64,000 nucleotides of DNA. Origin: Pseudomonadota bacterium. GTDB lineage: Bacteria > Pseudomonadota > Alphaproteobacteria > Sphingomonadales > Sphingomonadaceae. The stretch spans positions 62,001 through 126,000 of the forward strand of contig JAEZHP010000062.1 of the NCBI GenBank assembly GCA_023416515.1, read 5' to 3'. Both the position numbers and the translations under genes were made by a program. The notes beneath the pieces are model-generated. The model saw nothing but the letters and a program-made list of their open reading frames with translations, was not told the origin of the DNA and did not search any database. This document shows positions 17,748-26,393 of the stretch, piece by piece. The first letter of the stretch is position 1. Every line of letters starts with the position of its first letter.

Positions 17748-19387
17748 GGAGTTGGCGCTCCAGCCGCGGCGGGAGCGTTAGCCGAAGCCGCGGGGACCGG
17801 TGCGGCCGGCGCGGACGTTGCCCCGACCGGCATGCGCGGCTCGAGCAGCGAAGCAACCTCGATCGTGTCGAGCGCCTTGCGCGCGGCGACATAGCGCTGG
17901 GCGAGTTCGATCCAGCCACGGCCATGCTCGACCCCGGGCATCCGCATGACCTCGGCGAGAGCGACATCGACCTGCCCCGACTGAAGCCGGTCCGTAGCCC
18001 GCCTCAGCCGCTCGCCCGGATCGGTGGCCGGCGTATCGGCGCGGCGGATGATGATGAGGTTGGCAAGCTCTTGGCGAAGAGCGGTCCACAGGCCGCGATT
18101 GGGCCCGGCACCGGTCAGAAGGGGGCCGATGTCGGCGAGTTCCGCCTGCAGCTGGTTGAGCGTCACCGGCTGGCGCGAAGCGGCGATGATCGTGTTGACC
18201 GCCTGGGGCTGGCTCGCACCGAAACGCTGGCGAAGCAGCCCTTCGAGATAGCCAAGGCCGACCCCGCGATCGAGAGCGCGTCGGGCCGCAATCGCGATCA
18301 GAAGCCCCTCCGTCCGGTCTGCGTTGCCGACCGCCGAGCGGGCGCTCGTGTCGATCTCGGCGATCCGCTGCTCCAGCTGGGCAACGCGGCGAGCGACATC
18401 GGGATCGATGAAGATCGTGCTGCTGTCACGCTGCTGGGCCGGGCGCTGCTGGACCTGAGACTGCGGTTGCTGAGCGGGCTCCTGCGACTGCGCGGCGGCC
18501 GGCTGCACCTCGGGCACGATTCCGAGATAGCGCGCGGCGGGCTCCCACCGGGTCAACAGCCAGGTCATTGCACCGAGGCCCAGGGCGAATGCGATCAGAG
18601 CGAGCACCAGCAGCCCCGTCCAGGACCGTCGCGGCTGGGTCCGGGGCAGGGGTTGCCCGGTCGGCGCATCCGCCGAGGGAGCGGGAGCGGGACGCGGAGG
18701 CGCGCGGCGCTGCTTCATCGCGACCGAAGCGGCGACGTCGACCAACGCATCGTCGCGCGGTTCCGACGCGACGACGATGTCGGCCCATCCGGTTCCCGCC
18801 GCGGCAGCCGCTGCGTCACTGATCGCGGCGATTCGCGACATTCCGCGACGCTCGTCGATCAGGTCGCCGAACAGCTCGGCGGCGCGCGGCGAATGGAGCA
18901 GGACGACCGCGCCGGCATTGACCGCAGCAATCGCTTCGTCCGGCAGGCGATCGCCCGGCAGGGTGATGTAGACCGGTATTTGGGTGATGGAGACGTCGCT
19001 TCGCGGCAGCTCGGCCGGTTCGGGCGCGGTAAAATGGACGGCTCGGCGAATCCCGTCAGACTCCATCAGGCGAAACGCCGCGGCACCGTCCGAAGGGCCG
19101 ATGCGGACCGTTCCGAAGCCGGCTTCGCGCGCCGCCGCCGCCGAGGCGTCTCCGACCGCATAAGCCGGCAGGTGAGTGAATGAAGCGAGGGCGTCGCCGG
19201 CCTGGCGAGGGGCGTTCGCGCTGGTGACCAGGACTGCGTCGAAATCGTCGGGCGAAGGCGGATCCCAGTCGAGCGGGCGAACCGTGAACAGGGGCGCGAT
19301 GACCGGCTCCAGGCCGCGCGCCCGAGCGCGATCGGCGGTCTCGTCAGCTCCCGGTTGCGGGCGAAGGATGAGAACCGCCGGAGTCAT
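17744..19387 (-). CDS. hemD: Uroporphyrinogen-III synthase fused to a membrane-anchored mitofilin-like region
   Basis: 547 residues, twice the length of an ordinary HemD. Residues 1-225 are the HemD fold (VLILRPQPGADETADRARA; DAVLVTSANA; VVLLHSPRAAELF), which cyclises hydroxymethylbilane. After a Pro-rich linker comes a membrane helix (257-278), a Gln/Pro/Ala-rich stretch (296-320), and a helical region (330-520) resembling the COG4223/mitofilin-like proteins that often follow hemD as a separate gene. The ATG overlaps the hemC stop by 4 bases. The uninterrupted frame argues for a true fusion, although an internal ATG exists at residue 224. Confidence 0.85.
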   Translation of the reverse strand: MTPAVLILRPQPGADETADRARARGLEPVIAPLFTVRPLDWDPPSPDDFDAVLVTSANAPRQAGDALASFTHLPAYAVGDASAAAAREAGFGTVRIGPSDGAAAFRLMESDGIRRAVHFTAPEPAELPRSDVSITQIPVYITLPGDRLPDEAIAAVNAGAVVLLHSPRAAELFGDLIDERRGMSRIAAISDAAAAAAGTGWADIVVASEPRDDALVDVAASVAMKQRRAPPRPAPAPSADAPTGQPLPRTQPRRSWTGLLVLALIAFALGLGAMTWLLTRWEPAARYLGIVPEVQPAAAQSQEPAQQPQSQVQQRPAQQRDSSTIFIDPDVARRVAQLEQRIAEIDTSARSAVGNADRTEGLLIAIAARRALDRGVGLGYLEGLLRQRFGASQPQAVNTIIAASRQPVTLNQLQAELADIGPLLTGAGPNRGLWTALRQELANLIIIRRADTPATDPGERLRRATDRLQSGQVDVALAEVMRMPGVEHGRGWIELAQRYVAARKALDTIEVASLLEPRMPVGATSAPAAPVPAASANAPAAAGAPTP

Positions 19388-20307
19388 GCGGCGTATCTCG
19401 CGCGAAGCGCCGGGCTTGCCTTCGCGAGAAGCTCGCGCGCCAGCTGCTCGGCACGCTCATGATCGCCAGCTGAGCAGCGCAGCTCGCCCGCGACCACCTC
19501 GCGCCCGTCGGGGCTCAATATCTCGGCCTTGAGCAGGATCGAATCGCCGTCAGACGCCGCATGTGCGGCAAGGGCGGAATGGCAGTCGCCCCCCGCTCCG
19601 AGGAGGAACGCCCGCTCCAATGCGACACAATCGTGGGTCGTCTGGTCGTTGATCGGCTCCAGCAAGGCCATCACCTCGTCATTTTCGGCGAGAGCTTCGA
19701 TCCCGATCGCGCCTTGCGAAGGGGCGGGCAGCATTTCGTCGATCGGCGCCCCTACAGCCTGCATTCCGAGCCGGTCGAGCCCGGCGGCCGCGAGGAGGGT
19801 CGCGTCGACCTCGTTCGCTTCCAGCTTGGCGAGCCGGGTCTGCACGTTGCCGCGTAGAAGCATGACCTGAAGATCCGGCCGCCGCGCCCGCACCTGCGCC
19901 TCGCGCCGGGGCGAAGAGGTGCCCAACCGGGCACCGTCAGCCAGAGAGGCGAGGCTGTCCGCGCCGATCAGCCGGTCGCGCGCGTCCGCCCGCGGAAGCA
20001 TCGCTCCGATCACGAGGCGCTCGGGTCTGATCGTCTCCACATCCTTCATCGAATGAACCGAGATGTCGGTTCGCCCGTCGACGAGGCAACGGTCGAGCTC
20101 CTTGGTCCACAGCGCCTTTCCGCCGACCTCCGCGAGGGGGCGGTCCTGGATGACGTCGCCGCTGGTGGTGATTGGGATGATCTCGATCGCCTCCTCGCCC
20201 CAACCATGGGCGATCCGAAGCGCGGTCGCAACCAGCCGGGCCTGAGCCAGGGCCAGTGGGGACGCGCGGGTACCGAGACGAAGAGGGCGGGACAGGGGAA
20301 GAGACAT
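19384..20307 (-). CDS. hemC: Porphobilinogen deaminase (hydroxymethylbilane synthase)
   Basis: Joins four porphobilinogens into hydroxymethylbilane, the substrate of HemD encoded just downstream. 307 residues with family signatures LRLGTRASPLALAQA, ITTSGD, GGKALWTKELD, SVHSMKD, RREAQVRARRPDL, LRGNVQTRL and the dipyrromethane-cofactor Cys in GGDCHSALAAHA. Normal length. It is divergent from tsaD with only 42 bases between the starts. Confidence 0.97.
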   Translation of the reverse strand: MSLPLSRPLRLGTRASPLALAQARLVATALRIAHGWGEEAIEIIPITTSGDVIQDRPLAEVGGKALWTKELDRCLVDGRTDISVHSMKDVETIRPERLVIGAMLPRADARDRLIGADSLASLADGARLGTSSPRREAQVRARRPDLQVMLLRGNVQTRLAKLEANEVDATLLAAAGLDRLGMQAVGAPIDEMLPAPSQGAIGIEALAENDEVMALLEPINDQTTHDCVALERAFLLGAGGDCHSALAAHAASDGDSILLKAEILSPDGREVVAGELRCSAGDHERAEQLARELLAKASPALRARYAA

Positions 20308-20349
20308 GCGCGGCTTGTGCTAGCGGCTCGTCCGGTGGCAGGGAAGGGC

Positions 20350-21384
20350 ATGACCCTGATCCTCGGCCTTGAATCGAGCTGCGACGAAAGCGCGGCCTCG
20401 CTGGTGACGGCCGACCGCCAGATCCTCGCCCACTGCCTCGCCGGCCAGGAAGCGGCTCACCAGCCGTTCGGCGGGGTCGTGCCTGAAATCGCCGCACGCG
20501 CCCATGTCGAGACCCTGCCGGGCCTCATCGAGCAGGCGCTGGAAGAGGCCGGGGTCAGGCTCGCCGACGTCGATGCCATAGCGGCGACCGCGGGGCCCGG
20601 CCTCATCGGCGGTGTCATGGTGGGTCTCGTCACCGGCAAGGCGCTCGCTCTGTCGGCGGGCAAGCCGCTCGTCGCGGTCAATCATCTCGAGGGTCATGCC
20701 TTGTCGCCGATGCTGACCGAGGCGGACCTCGCTTTTCCTTATATGCTCCTGCTCGTCTCCGGCGGCCATTGTCAGCTGCTGCTTGTCGAGGGCGTCGGAG
20801 CCTATCGCCGCCTTGCCACGACGATCGACGACGCGGCGGGCGAAGCCTTCGACAAGACCGCCAAGCTGCTGGGCCTCGGCTATCCGGGCGGACCCGCGGT
20901 CGAGCGCGCCGCCGCAGCCGGCAATCCGAGAGCGGTGCCGCTGCCGCGTCCGCTCGTGGGAACGGACGAGCCGCATTTCTCCTTCGCGGGATTGAAGAGC
21001 GCCGTTCTTCGCGCCGCCGAATCCGGCCGTCACTCGGTCGAGGATCTCGCCGCCTCATTCCAGCAGGCGGTGGTCGATTGCCTCGCCGACCGCACTCAGC
21101 GTGCCCTGGCCTCGGCTCCGCAAGCGACTGCCTTGGTCGTAGCCGGCGGAGTCGCCGCCAACACGCCGATCCGCACCGCGCTCAAGGATTTGGCGGCAGC
21201 CCGCGGCCTGCCCTTCGTCGCTCCGCCCTTGTGGCTGTGCACCGACAATGCGGCGATGATCGCCTGGGCTGGAGCCCTTCGGTTCGAGGAAGGGCTGGTG
21301 GATCCGCTCGACGTGCCGGCTCGCGCGCGCTGGCCGCTCGATCCGACGGCTGAACGGGCGCGCGGCGCGGGAGTGAAAGCGTGA
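20350..21384 (+). CDS. tsaD: tRNA threonylcarbamoyladenosine transferase TsaD
   Basis: The catalytic subunit for the universal t6A37 tRNA modification. 344 residues, ASKHA fold: LGLESSCDESAAS at the start, the metal site HLEGH (VNHLEGHALSP), LLVSGGHCQLLL, DDAAGEAFDKTAKLLGLGYPGG, and a C-terminal CTDNAAMIAWAG. The ATG at 20350 gives the exact family N-terminus; the frame is open further upstream but carries no homology. Its stop overlaps the gpsA start. Confidence 0.97.
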   Translation: MTLILGLESSCDESAASLVTADRQILAHCLAGQEAAHQPFGGVVPEIAARAHVETLPGLIEQALEEAGVRLADVDAIAATAGPGLIGGVMVGLVTGKALALSAGKPLVAVNHLEGHALSPMLTEADLAFPYMLLLVSGGHCQLLLVEGVGAYRRLATTIDDAAGEAFDKTAKLLGLGYPGGPAVERAAAAGNPRAVPLPRPLVGTDEPHFSFAGLKSAVLRAAESGRHSVEDLAASFQQAVVDCLADRTQRALASAPQATALVVAGGVAANTPIRTALKDLAAARGLPFVAPPLWLCTDNAAMIAWAGALRFEEGLVDPLDVPARARWPLDPTAERARGAGVKA

Positions 21385-22358
21385 AGCTGGGGGTTATCGG
21401 CGCCGGTGCCTGGGGCACGGCTCTCGCTCAGGTCGCTGCGTCGGGCGGCGACGAGGTCATTCTGTGGGCGCTCGAGGACGAGGTGGTCGCCTCGGTCAAC
21501 GAACGCCACGAGAACAGCCTGTTCCTTCCCGGCCTCGAGCTTCTTCGCAACATCGTCGCCACCAGCGATCTTCAGGCAGTCGAAGAGTGCGAGGCGTTCC
21601 TGGTCGTCACCCCGGCGCAGCATATGCGTTCGGTGCTAGCCGCTCTGCCGGTCCACGACAGGCCGCTGATCCTCTGCTCGAAAGGCATCGAAGAGGCGAG
21701 CGGGCTGATGATGCATGACGTCGCGCAGCAGGTGCGGCCGGATGCTCCCATCGCCGTGTTGTCGGGGCCGACCTTTGCCCACGAAGTCGCTGCGGGCCTG
21801 CCCACGGCGATCACCCTGGCGGCCGAGGAGGAGCTCGGCGAACGGCTTGCCCAGCGCCTCGCGCGGCCGTCGTTCCGGCCCTATCTGTCCACGGATGTCG
21901 TCGGCGCCGAGGTCGGAGGCGCAGTGAAGAACGTCCTCGCGATCGCCTGCGGTGTGGTCGAGGGCATGGGCCTCGGTCTCAATGCGCGCGCCGCTCTGAT
22001 CTCGCGCGGCTTTGCCGAGATGAGCCGGTTCGGAATGGCGCTTGGCGCCCGGCCCGACACGCTTGCGGGGCTGTCCGGGCTCGGCGACCTCGTCTTGACC
22101 TGCACGTCGACCAATTCGCGCAATTTCAGCCTCGGCAAGGGCATCGGCGAAGGGGCACGAGCAGCCGACCTCCTCGCCGACCGCCGAACCGTGGCGGAAG
22201 GCGCCTTCACCGCGCCGGTCCTCCGCCGGGTGGCGGAGCAGCGGGGCGTGGAGATGCCGATCGTCGAGGCCGTGTGCGCGCTGCTCGCCGGCACCGCATC
22301 GGCAAAGGACGCGGTGGACATGCTGTTGTCCCGGCCCCTGAGGTCGGAGGGGATCTGA
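21381..22358 (+). CDS. gpsA: NAD(P)-dependent glycerol-3-phosphate dehydrogenase
   Basis: Makes sn-glycerol-3-phosphate for phospholipid synthesis. 325 residues: Rossmann loop GVIGAGAWGTALA, then LILCSKGIE, VLSGPTFAHEVA, the catalytic-Lys segment GGAVKNVLAIACG and GLSGLGDLVLTCTSTNSRN. The GTG start at 21381-21383 overlaps the tsaD stop in GTGA, a gene pair found in many alphaproteobacteria. Confidence 0.97.
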   Translation: MKLGVIGAGAWGTALAQVAASGGDEVILWALEDEVVASVNERHENSLFLPGLELLRNIVATSDLQAVEECEAFLVVTPAQHMRSVLAALPVHDRPLILCSKGIEEASGLMMHDVAQQVRPDAPIAVLSGPTFAHEVAAGLPTAITLAAEEELGERLAQRLARPSFRPYLSTDVVGAEVGGAVKNVLAIACGVVEGMGLGLNARAALISRGFAEMSRFGMALGARPDTLAGLSGLGDLVLTCTSTNSRNFSLGKGIGEGARAADLLADRRTVAEGAFTAPVLRRVAEQRGVEMPIVEAVCALLAGTASAKDAVDMLLSRPLRSEGI

Positions 22359-22366
22359 CCGCCAGT

Positions 22367-22540
22367 TCAGAAGTCCCAGCAGATTCCCTTATTCTCCCAG
22401 TCGCCGTAGCGGACCGGCTCGAGGCCTTTCGGCCCGCCGCTTTCCGCTTCGCCCTCGACTGGCGGCTGCGGCTCGGGCAGGGGCGGGCTCTTGGACAAGT
22501 GAGCGGGCGGCTTGACGTGCGGCGGGCGCTGGCCGGGCAT
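22367..22540 (-). CDS. Succinate dehydrogenase assembly factor 4 (DUF1674)
   Basis: A 57-residue protein whose end, PKGLEPVRYGDWENKGICWDF, is the SDHAF4/DUF1674 signature (xPxRYGDWExKGRxxDF). In mitochondria the homologue helps mature the flavoprotein subunit of succinate dehydrogenase. The first 30 residues are Pro-rich and probably disordered. The ATG at 22538-22540 has AAAGGA six bases upstream. The sdh genes themselves are not in the window. Confidence 0.88.
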   Translation of the reverse strand: MPGQRPPHVKPPAHLSKSPPLPEPQPPVEGEAESGGPKGLEPVRYGDWENKGICWDF

Positions 22541-22606
22541 TCGGCGTCCTTTGCAAGGGCGTTGGGTCGGCCCACATGTCGGATATGAAAGAGGCGCGGA
22601 CAAGAC

Positions 22607-23911
22607 GTGGCTGAACGCAATGATCGAGGCCGGCCGCAGCGCCGGCCGAACCACCCGCCGGCACCGCCCGGAAGCGAAACGCGCCGCGCCGCTCTGGCCT
22701 TGCTCGACGCCGTGCTTCGCAAGGGACTGCCGCTGGAGGCCGCGCTCGACAGCGCCGGCCGCGGCTTGACCCGTCCGGACGATCGCGGCCTCGCTCTCGC
22801 CATCGCCGCCGAGGTGCTTCGCCGCCTGCCCGATCTCGACGATCTGATCGACAGCGCCACTCAGCGCCCATTGCCGGATGACGCCAAGGCGCGGTCCGTC
22901 CTGCGCATGGCCCTCGTCCAGGCCCTGGTTCTTGGGACTCCGCCCCACGCCGCGATCTCGACCGCGCTGTCACTGCTGGAAGGCGGACCGCGCCGGCTGG
23001 TCCACGGCGTGTTCGGCGCGCTGATGCGCCGCGAGGCGAGTCTGCCGGAGGTCCCGACGCTGCCTGCCGGCGTGGCAGAGCGGTGGCAAAAGGCCTGGGG
23101 CGATGACGTCGTGACGTCAGCCGCGCAGCTCATCGCCGCTCCGCCGCCGCTCGACCTGTGCTTCCCGGCGGAGAGGCCCCCCGAGCTCGAAGGAGTCAGC
23201 TTCGCTCCCGGGCACCTGCGGCTGCCGCGCGGCGAGGCGGTCGCCGGCCTCACCGGCTATGGCGAAGGGCAATGGTGGGTTCAGGACTTCGCGGCGTCCG
23301 TCCCCGGGCGACTTCTGGGCCGGGGCGAGGGCCGCCGAGCGCTCGACCTGTGCGCAGCGCCCGGAGGCAAGACGATGCAGCTTGCCGCGGCCGGTTTCGA
23401 GGTCACCGCCGTCGACTCCTCGGAAAGTCGTCTCGCGCGACTTCGCGAGAATTTCGAGCGAACCGGCCTCCGAGCGGAGGTGGTCACGGCCGATCTGCTC
23501 AAGTGGCAGCCGGCCGAGCCGGTCGACTCGATCCTCCTCGACGCGCCCTGCTCGGCGACCGGCATCTTCCGCCGCCATCCGGACGTGCTCCATCGGGTGC
23601 GCCCGACCGCGATCAGGGATCTCGCGCAAGGCCAGGCGGCGATGCTTCGCCGCGCTGCCGGCTGGCTGAAGCCCGGGGGAACGCTGGTCTATTCGGTCTG
23701 CTCGCTCGAGCCCGAGGAAGGCGAGGAGGTCGCCCGAGCCTTCCTCGCGGAGCGCGACGACTTCCGTGTTGCGCCGCCACGGGCAGGCGAGCTGCCCGAG
23801 CCGATCGGGACGACCTCGGAGGGGTTCGTGCGCCTTCTGCCGGGCCTGTTCGCGGATGCGGGCGGCGCCGACAGCTTCTTCATCGCCCGGTTCGTTCGAA
23901 GCGGGGGATAA
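22607..23911 (+). CDS. rsmB: RsmB/NOP-family RNA cytosine-C5 methyltransferase
   Basis: 434 residues: an N-terminal NusB-like helical domain (about 20-140) and a C-terminal SAM methyltransferase with LDLCAAPGGKTMQLA (SAM loop), VTADLLKW, the motif IV cysteine in DAPCSATGIFRRHPD and the catalytic cysteine in VYSVCSLEPEEGE. This is the RsmB layout, which modifies 16S rRNA C967. The start is GTG at 22607. The first 15 residues are basic and poorly conserved, so a later start is possible. Confidence 0.9.
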   Translation: MAERNDRGRPQRRPNHPPAPPGSETRRAALALLDAVLRKGLPLEAALDSAGRGLTRPDDRGLALAIAAEVLRRLPDLDDLIDSATQRPLPDDAKARSVLRMALVQALVLGTPPHAAISTALSLLEGGPRRLVHGVFGALMRREASLPEVPTLPAGVAERWQKAWGDDVVTSAAQLIAAPPPLDLCFPAERPPELEGVSFAPGHLRLPRGEAVAGLTGYGEGQWWVQDFAASVPGRLLGRGEGRRALDLCAAPGGKTMQLAAAGFEVTAVDSSESRLARLRENFERTGLRAEVVTADLLKWQPAEPVDSILLDAPCSATGIFRRHPDVLHRVRPTAIRDLAQGQAAMLRRAAGWLKPGGTLVYSVCSLEPEEGEEVARAFLAERDDFRVAPPRAGELPEPIGTTSEGFVRLLPGLFADAGGADSFFIARFVRSGG

Positions 23912-23962
23912 GTCCCGCCGCCTTCCTTGCCGCACGAATCGCGCCCCTATAGGCTCCACGTC

Positions 23963-24625
23963 ATGCAGCAGCCGGTCCGCATCGCCCCGTCCATCCTTTC
24001 CGCCGATTTCGCTCGTCTCGGCGAGGAAGTGCGGGCGATCGACTCGGCGGGCGCGGACTGGATCCATATCGACGTGATGGACGGCCATTTCGTGCCGAAC
24101 CTCACCATCGGCCCGGCGGTCGTGAAGGCGCTTCGCCCTCACACGGCCAAGCCGTTCGACGTCCATTTGATGATCTCGCCGGTCGATTCCTATCTTCAGG
24201 CCTTCGCCGAGGCGGGCGCGGATACGATCACGGTTCATCCCGAGGCGGGGCCGCACCTCCACCGGACGGTCCAGGCGATCAAGGCGCTCGGCAAGCGGGC
24301 CGGAGTGTCGCTCAACCCCGCGACCCCGGCGAAGATGCTCGATTATGTGCTGGAGGAGGTCGACCTCGTGCTGGTGATGAGCGTCAATCCCGGTTTCGGC
24401 GGCCAGAGCTTCATCGACAGCCAGCTCCGCAAGGTCGAGGCGATCCGCAAGCAGATCGACAAGATCGGCAAGGCGATCGACCTCGAGGTCGACGGCGGAG
24501 TCGACCAGTCGAACGCCGCGCGAGTGATCGCGGCCGGCGCCGACGCACTGGTTGCGGGCACCGCCACCTTCCGCGGCGGTCCCGAGGCTTATGCCGCCAA
24601 CATCAGAGCGCTTCGCGGGGCATGA
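23963..24625 (+). CDS. rpe: Ribulose-phosphate 3-epimerase
   Basis: Interconverts ribulose-5-P and xylulose-5-P. 220 residues, TIM barrel: IAPSILSADFARLGEE, WIHIDVMDGHFVPNLTIGP, FDVHLMI, LVMSVNPGFGGQSFI and LEVDGGVDQSNA. The ATG at 23963 starts the protein at its conserved N-terminus; an earlier in-frame codon at 23927 adds 12 atypical residues. Its stop overlaps the next gene by 4 bases. Confidence 0.97.
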   Translation: MQQPVRIAPSILSADFARLGEEVRAIDSAGADWIHIDVMDGHFVPNLTIGPAVVKALRPHTAKPFDVHLMISPVDSYLQAFAEAGADTITVHPEAGPHLHRTVQAIKALGKRAGVSLNPATPAKMLDYVLEEVDLVLVMSVNPGFGGQSFIDSQLRKVEAIRKQIDKIGKAIDLEVDGGVDQSNAARVIAAGADALVAGTATFRGGPEAYAANIRALRGA

Positions 24626-26325
24626 GCAGATACGAGCGAATCACCGGACGGCCGCCGCCCGAGCCGGAGCCCGCTCGGCGCCGCGAGCTGGTTCCGGTCC
24701 CGGCCGGAGGCCCGACCTTCCTCGGCCGGGTCATGGCGATGCTCGGGCTCGGCGGCCGGACTCCGCTGCGCCTCCTTGCCGTCCCGCGCGATCCGATCGT
24801 CGGCAACAAGGGCGTCGGCACGGCTCTGCTCGAGGGGCGCTTCATCGCCGGTGCACATGAATTCGACGTCGAGGACATCTACCGCGCGGATTCGGCCCTT
24901 CCAAACGAAGTCGCCGAGCGGATCCACAGCTTCGCCTGGCTTCGCGACGTCGCCGCCGCGGCAACTCACGAGCGCGGCCGCGACGTCGGCGAGTATCTGA
25001 CTCGCGCCTGGCTGTCGCAGCATAGCGAGCCCGGCGCAGGCCTCGCCTGGCGCGCCGACATGATCGGCCGGCGCCTGCTCACCTGGCCTGCTTACGCCCC
25101 CTACATCCTGTCGAGCCGCGATTCCGACTATCGCGCCCGAGTGCTGCGCACCCTGTCGCGAAGCGCGCGCGAAGCCGAGCGCCGGGCCGACTCCGCCGCC
25201 GTCGGACTTCCGCGGATCGCCGCTTGGAGCGGCGTCGTGGCGTCATCGCTGACCCTTCAGGGCCGAACCGAGCGGCTCGCCAAGGCGGAGGCGGGGCTCG
25301 CCCGCGCCTTGCGCAGCGGGCTCAGCGAGGATGGCGGCCTCGTCAGCCGGGCGCCGCACCAGCAACTCGATCTCGTCGAGCTGTTCGCCCTTCTTCGCTC
25401 CTCCTACGGCGCCATTCATGGCGTCATGCCCGATTGGCTGCGCGAGTCTCAGGAGGGCGCGCTGTCGGCCCTGCTCAGCACCGTTCTCGGCGATGCGGGG
25501 CTGTCGAGCTGGCAGGGAGGCAACGGCGGCGACCCCCACCGGATCGTCGCCGCGGTCGAGGCGTCCGCCGCCCATGCCGGCCCTCTCCGCCAGTCGCGCG
25601 GCTGGGGCTATCAGCGCCTCCAGGGCAAGGACAGCCTTCTCGTCCTCGACGGAGCGCCGCCGCCGCCGCCCAAGGCGCTCAGCGGCGGCTGCGCCTCGAC
25701 CCTGGCCATCGAGTTCAGCGCCGGCACTCAGCGGCTGGTGATCAATTGCGGCGGCGCGGGCGACTCAAGCGGACAGCTTCCCGAGGAGCTGCTTCACCTG
25801 CTTCGCTCCACCGCCGCCCATTCCACCCTGACGCTTGGCGACCGAAACTCCACCGCCATCTTGGACGGCGGAGCGCTCGGCAAGGGCGTCGAGAAGGTCG
25901 ATCTCGAGCGCGGTACGCGCGACGGCCAGGCCTTCGTCGAGGCCAATCATGATGGCTATGTCCGCCGCTTCGGCCTCGTCCATCAGCGCAGGGTGCTTCT
26001 CGGCCCCGACGGCAAGGCTCTGACCGGCGAGGACAGCCTCATCCCAGCCGGCCGCAAGCGGAAGGCGAACGTCGCCTATGCGGTCCGTTTCCATCTTCAT
26101 CCTTCGGTCGAGGTGACGAGCACCGCCGATGGCCGCGGCGCGCTTCTTCGAGTGCGCGGGCACAAGGCATGGCAGTTCCGTTGCCGTGGCGGCACCTTGG
26201 CAATCGAGGAGAGCTTGTGGATCGACGGCAGCGCCGTCCCGCACGCCACCCTGCAGCTCGTCATCAGCGGCGAGACGCCGCCCGACGGCATGACCATCTC
26301 CTGGGAGTTCAACCAGGCGGGCTAA
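24622..26325 (+). CDS. Heparinase II/III-family protein
   Basis: 567 residues. The N-terminal half is an alpha-helical toroid-like region with repeated Arg-rich helices. The C-terminal half (about 330-567) is the beta-rich Hepar_II_III region, with WGYQRLQGKDSLLVLDGAPPPPP, STLAIEFSAGTQRLVINCGG, a HSTLTLGDRNST strand and HDGYVRRFGLVHQRRVLL. Such enzymes cleave acidic polysaccharides, but in sphingomonads this housekeeping copy between rpe and purH has no proven substrate. No signal peptide is seen, so it may act in the cytoplasm. The ATG overlaps the rpe stop. Confidence 0.88.
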   Translation: MSRYERITGRPPPEPEPARRRELVPVPAGGPTFLGRVMAMLGLGGRTPLRLLAVPRDPIVGNKGVGTALLEGRFIAGAHEFDVEDIYRADSALPNEVAERIHSFAWLRDVAAAATHERGRDVGEYLTRAWLSQHSEPGAGLAWRADMIGRRLLTWPAYAPYILSSRDSDYRARVLRTLSRSAREAERRADSAAVGLPRIAAWSGVVASSLTLQGRTERLAKAEAGLARALRSGLSEDGGLVSRAPHQQLDLVELFALLRSSYGAIHGVMPDWLRESQEGALSALLSTVLGDAGLSSWQGGNGGDPHRIVAAVEASAAHAGPLRQSRGWGYQRLQGKDSLLVLDGAPPPPPKALSGGCASTLAIEFSAGTQRLVINCGGAGDSSGQLPEELLHLLRSTAAHSTLTLGDRNSTAILDGGALGKGVEKVDLERGTRDGQAFVEANHDGYVRRFGLVHQRRVLLGPDGKALTGEDSLIPAGRKRKANVAYAVRFHLHPSVEVTSTADGRGALLRVRGHKAWQFRCRGGTLAIEESLWIDGSAVPHATLQLVISGETPPDGMTISWEFNQAG

Positions 26326-26350
26326 CCGCCTTGTGACCGGAGCGAGCGGG

Positions 26351-26390
26351 AGGCTAAAGGCCTCGGAGAACGACCCGAGGGGCCCGCTTT
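26351..26390 (+). promoter_or_regulatory. Possible two-state leader hairpin before purH
   Basis: The 68-base space before purH contains two mutually exclusive stems: AGGC/GCCT (26351-26354 with 26360-26363) and CCTCGG/CCGAGG (26361-26366 with 26375-26380, 8-base loop). The second stem covers the only purine-rich stretch that could serve as ribosome site (GAGGGG, 26377-26382), and a T4 run follows at 26388-26391. This looks like a small attenuator, but no known purine or ZTP riboswitch core was recognised. Confidence 0.25.
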
Positions 26391-26393
26391 TCC

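Noticed and set aside
26326..26393. ZTP riboswitch upstream of purH
   Set aside because: The conserved core sequences of the ZTP motif were not found; only generic hairpins are visible.
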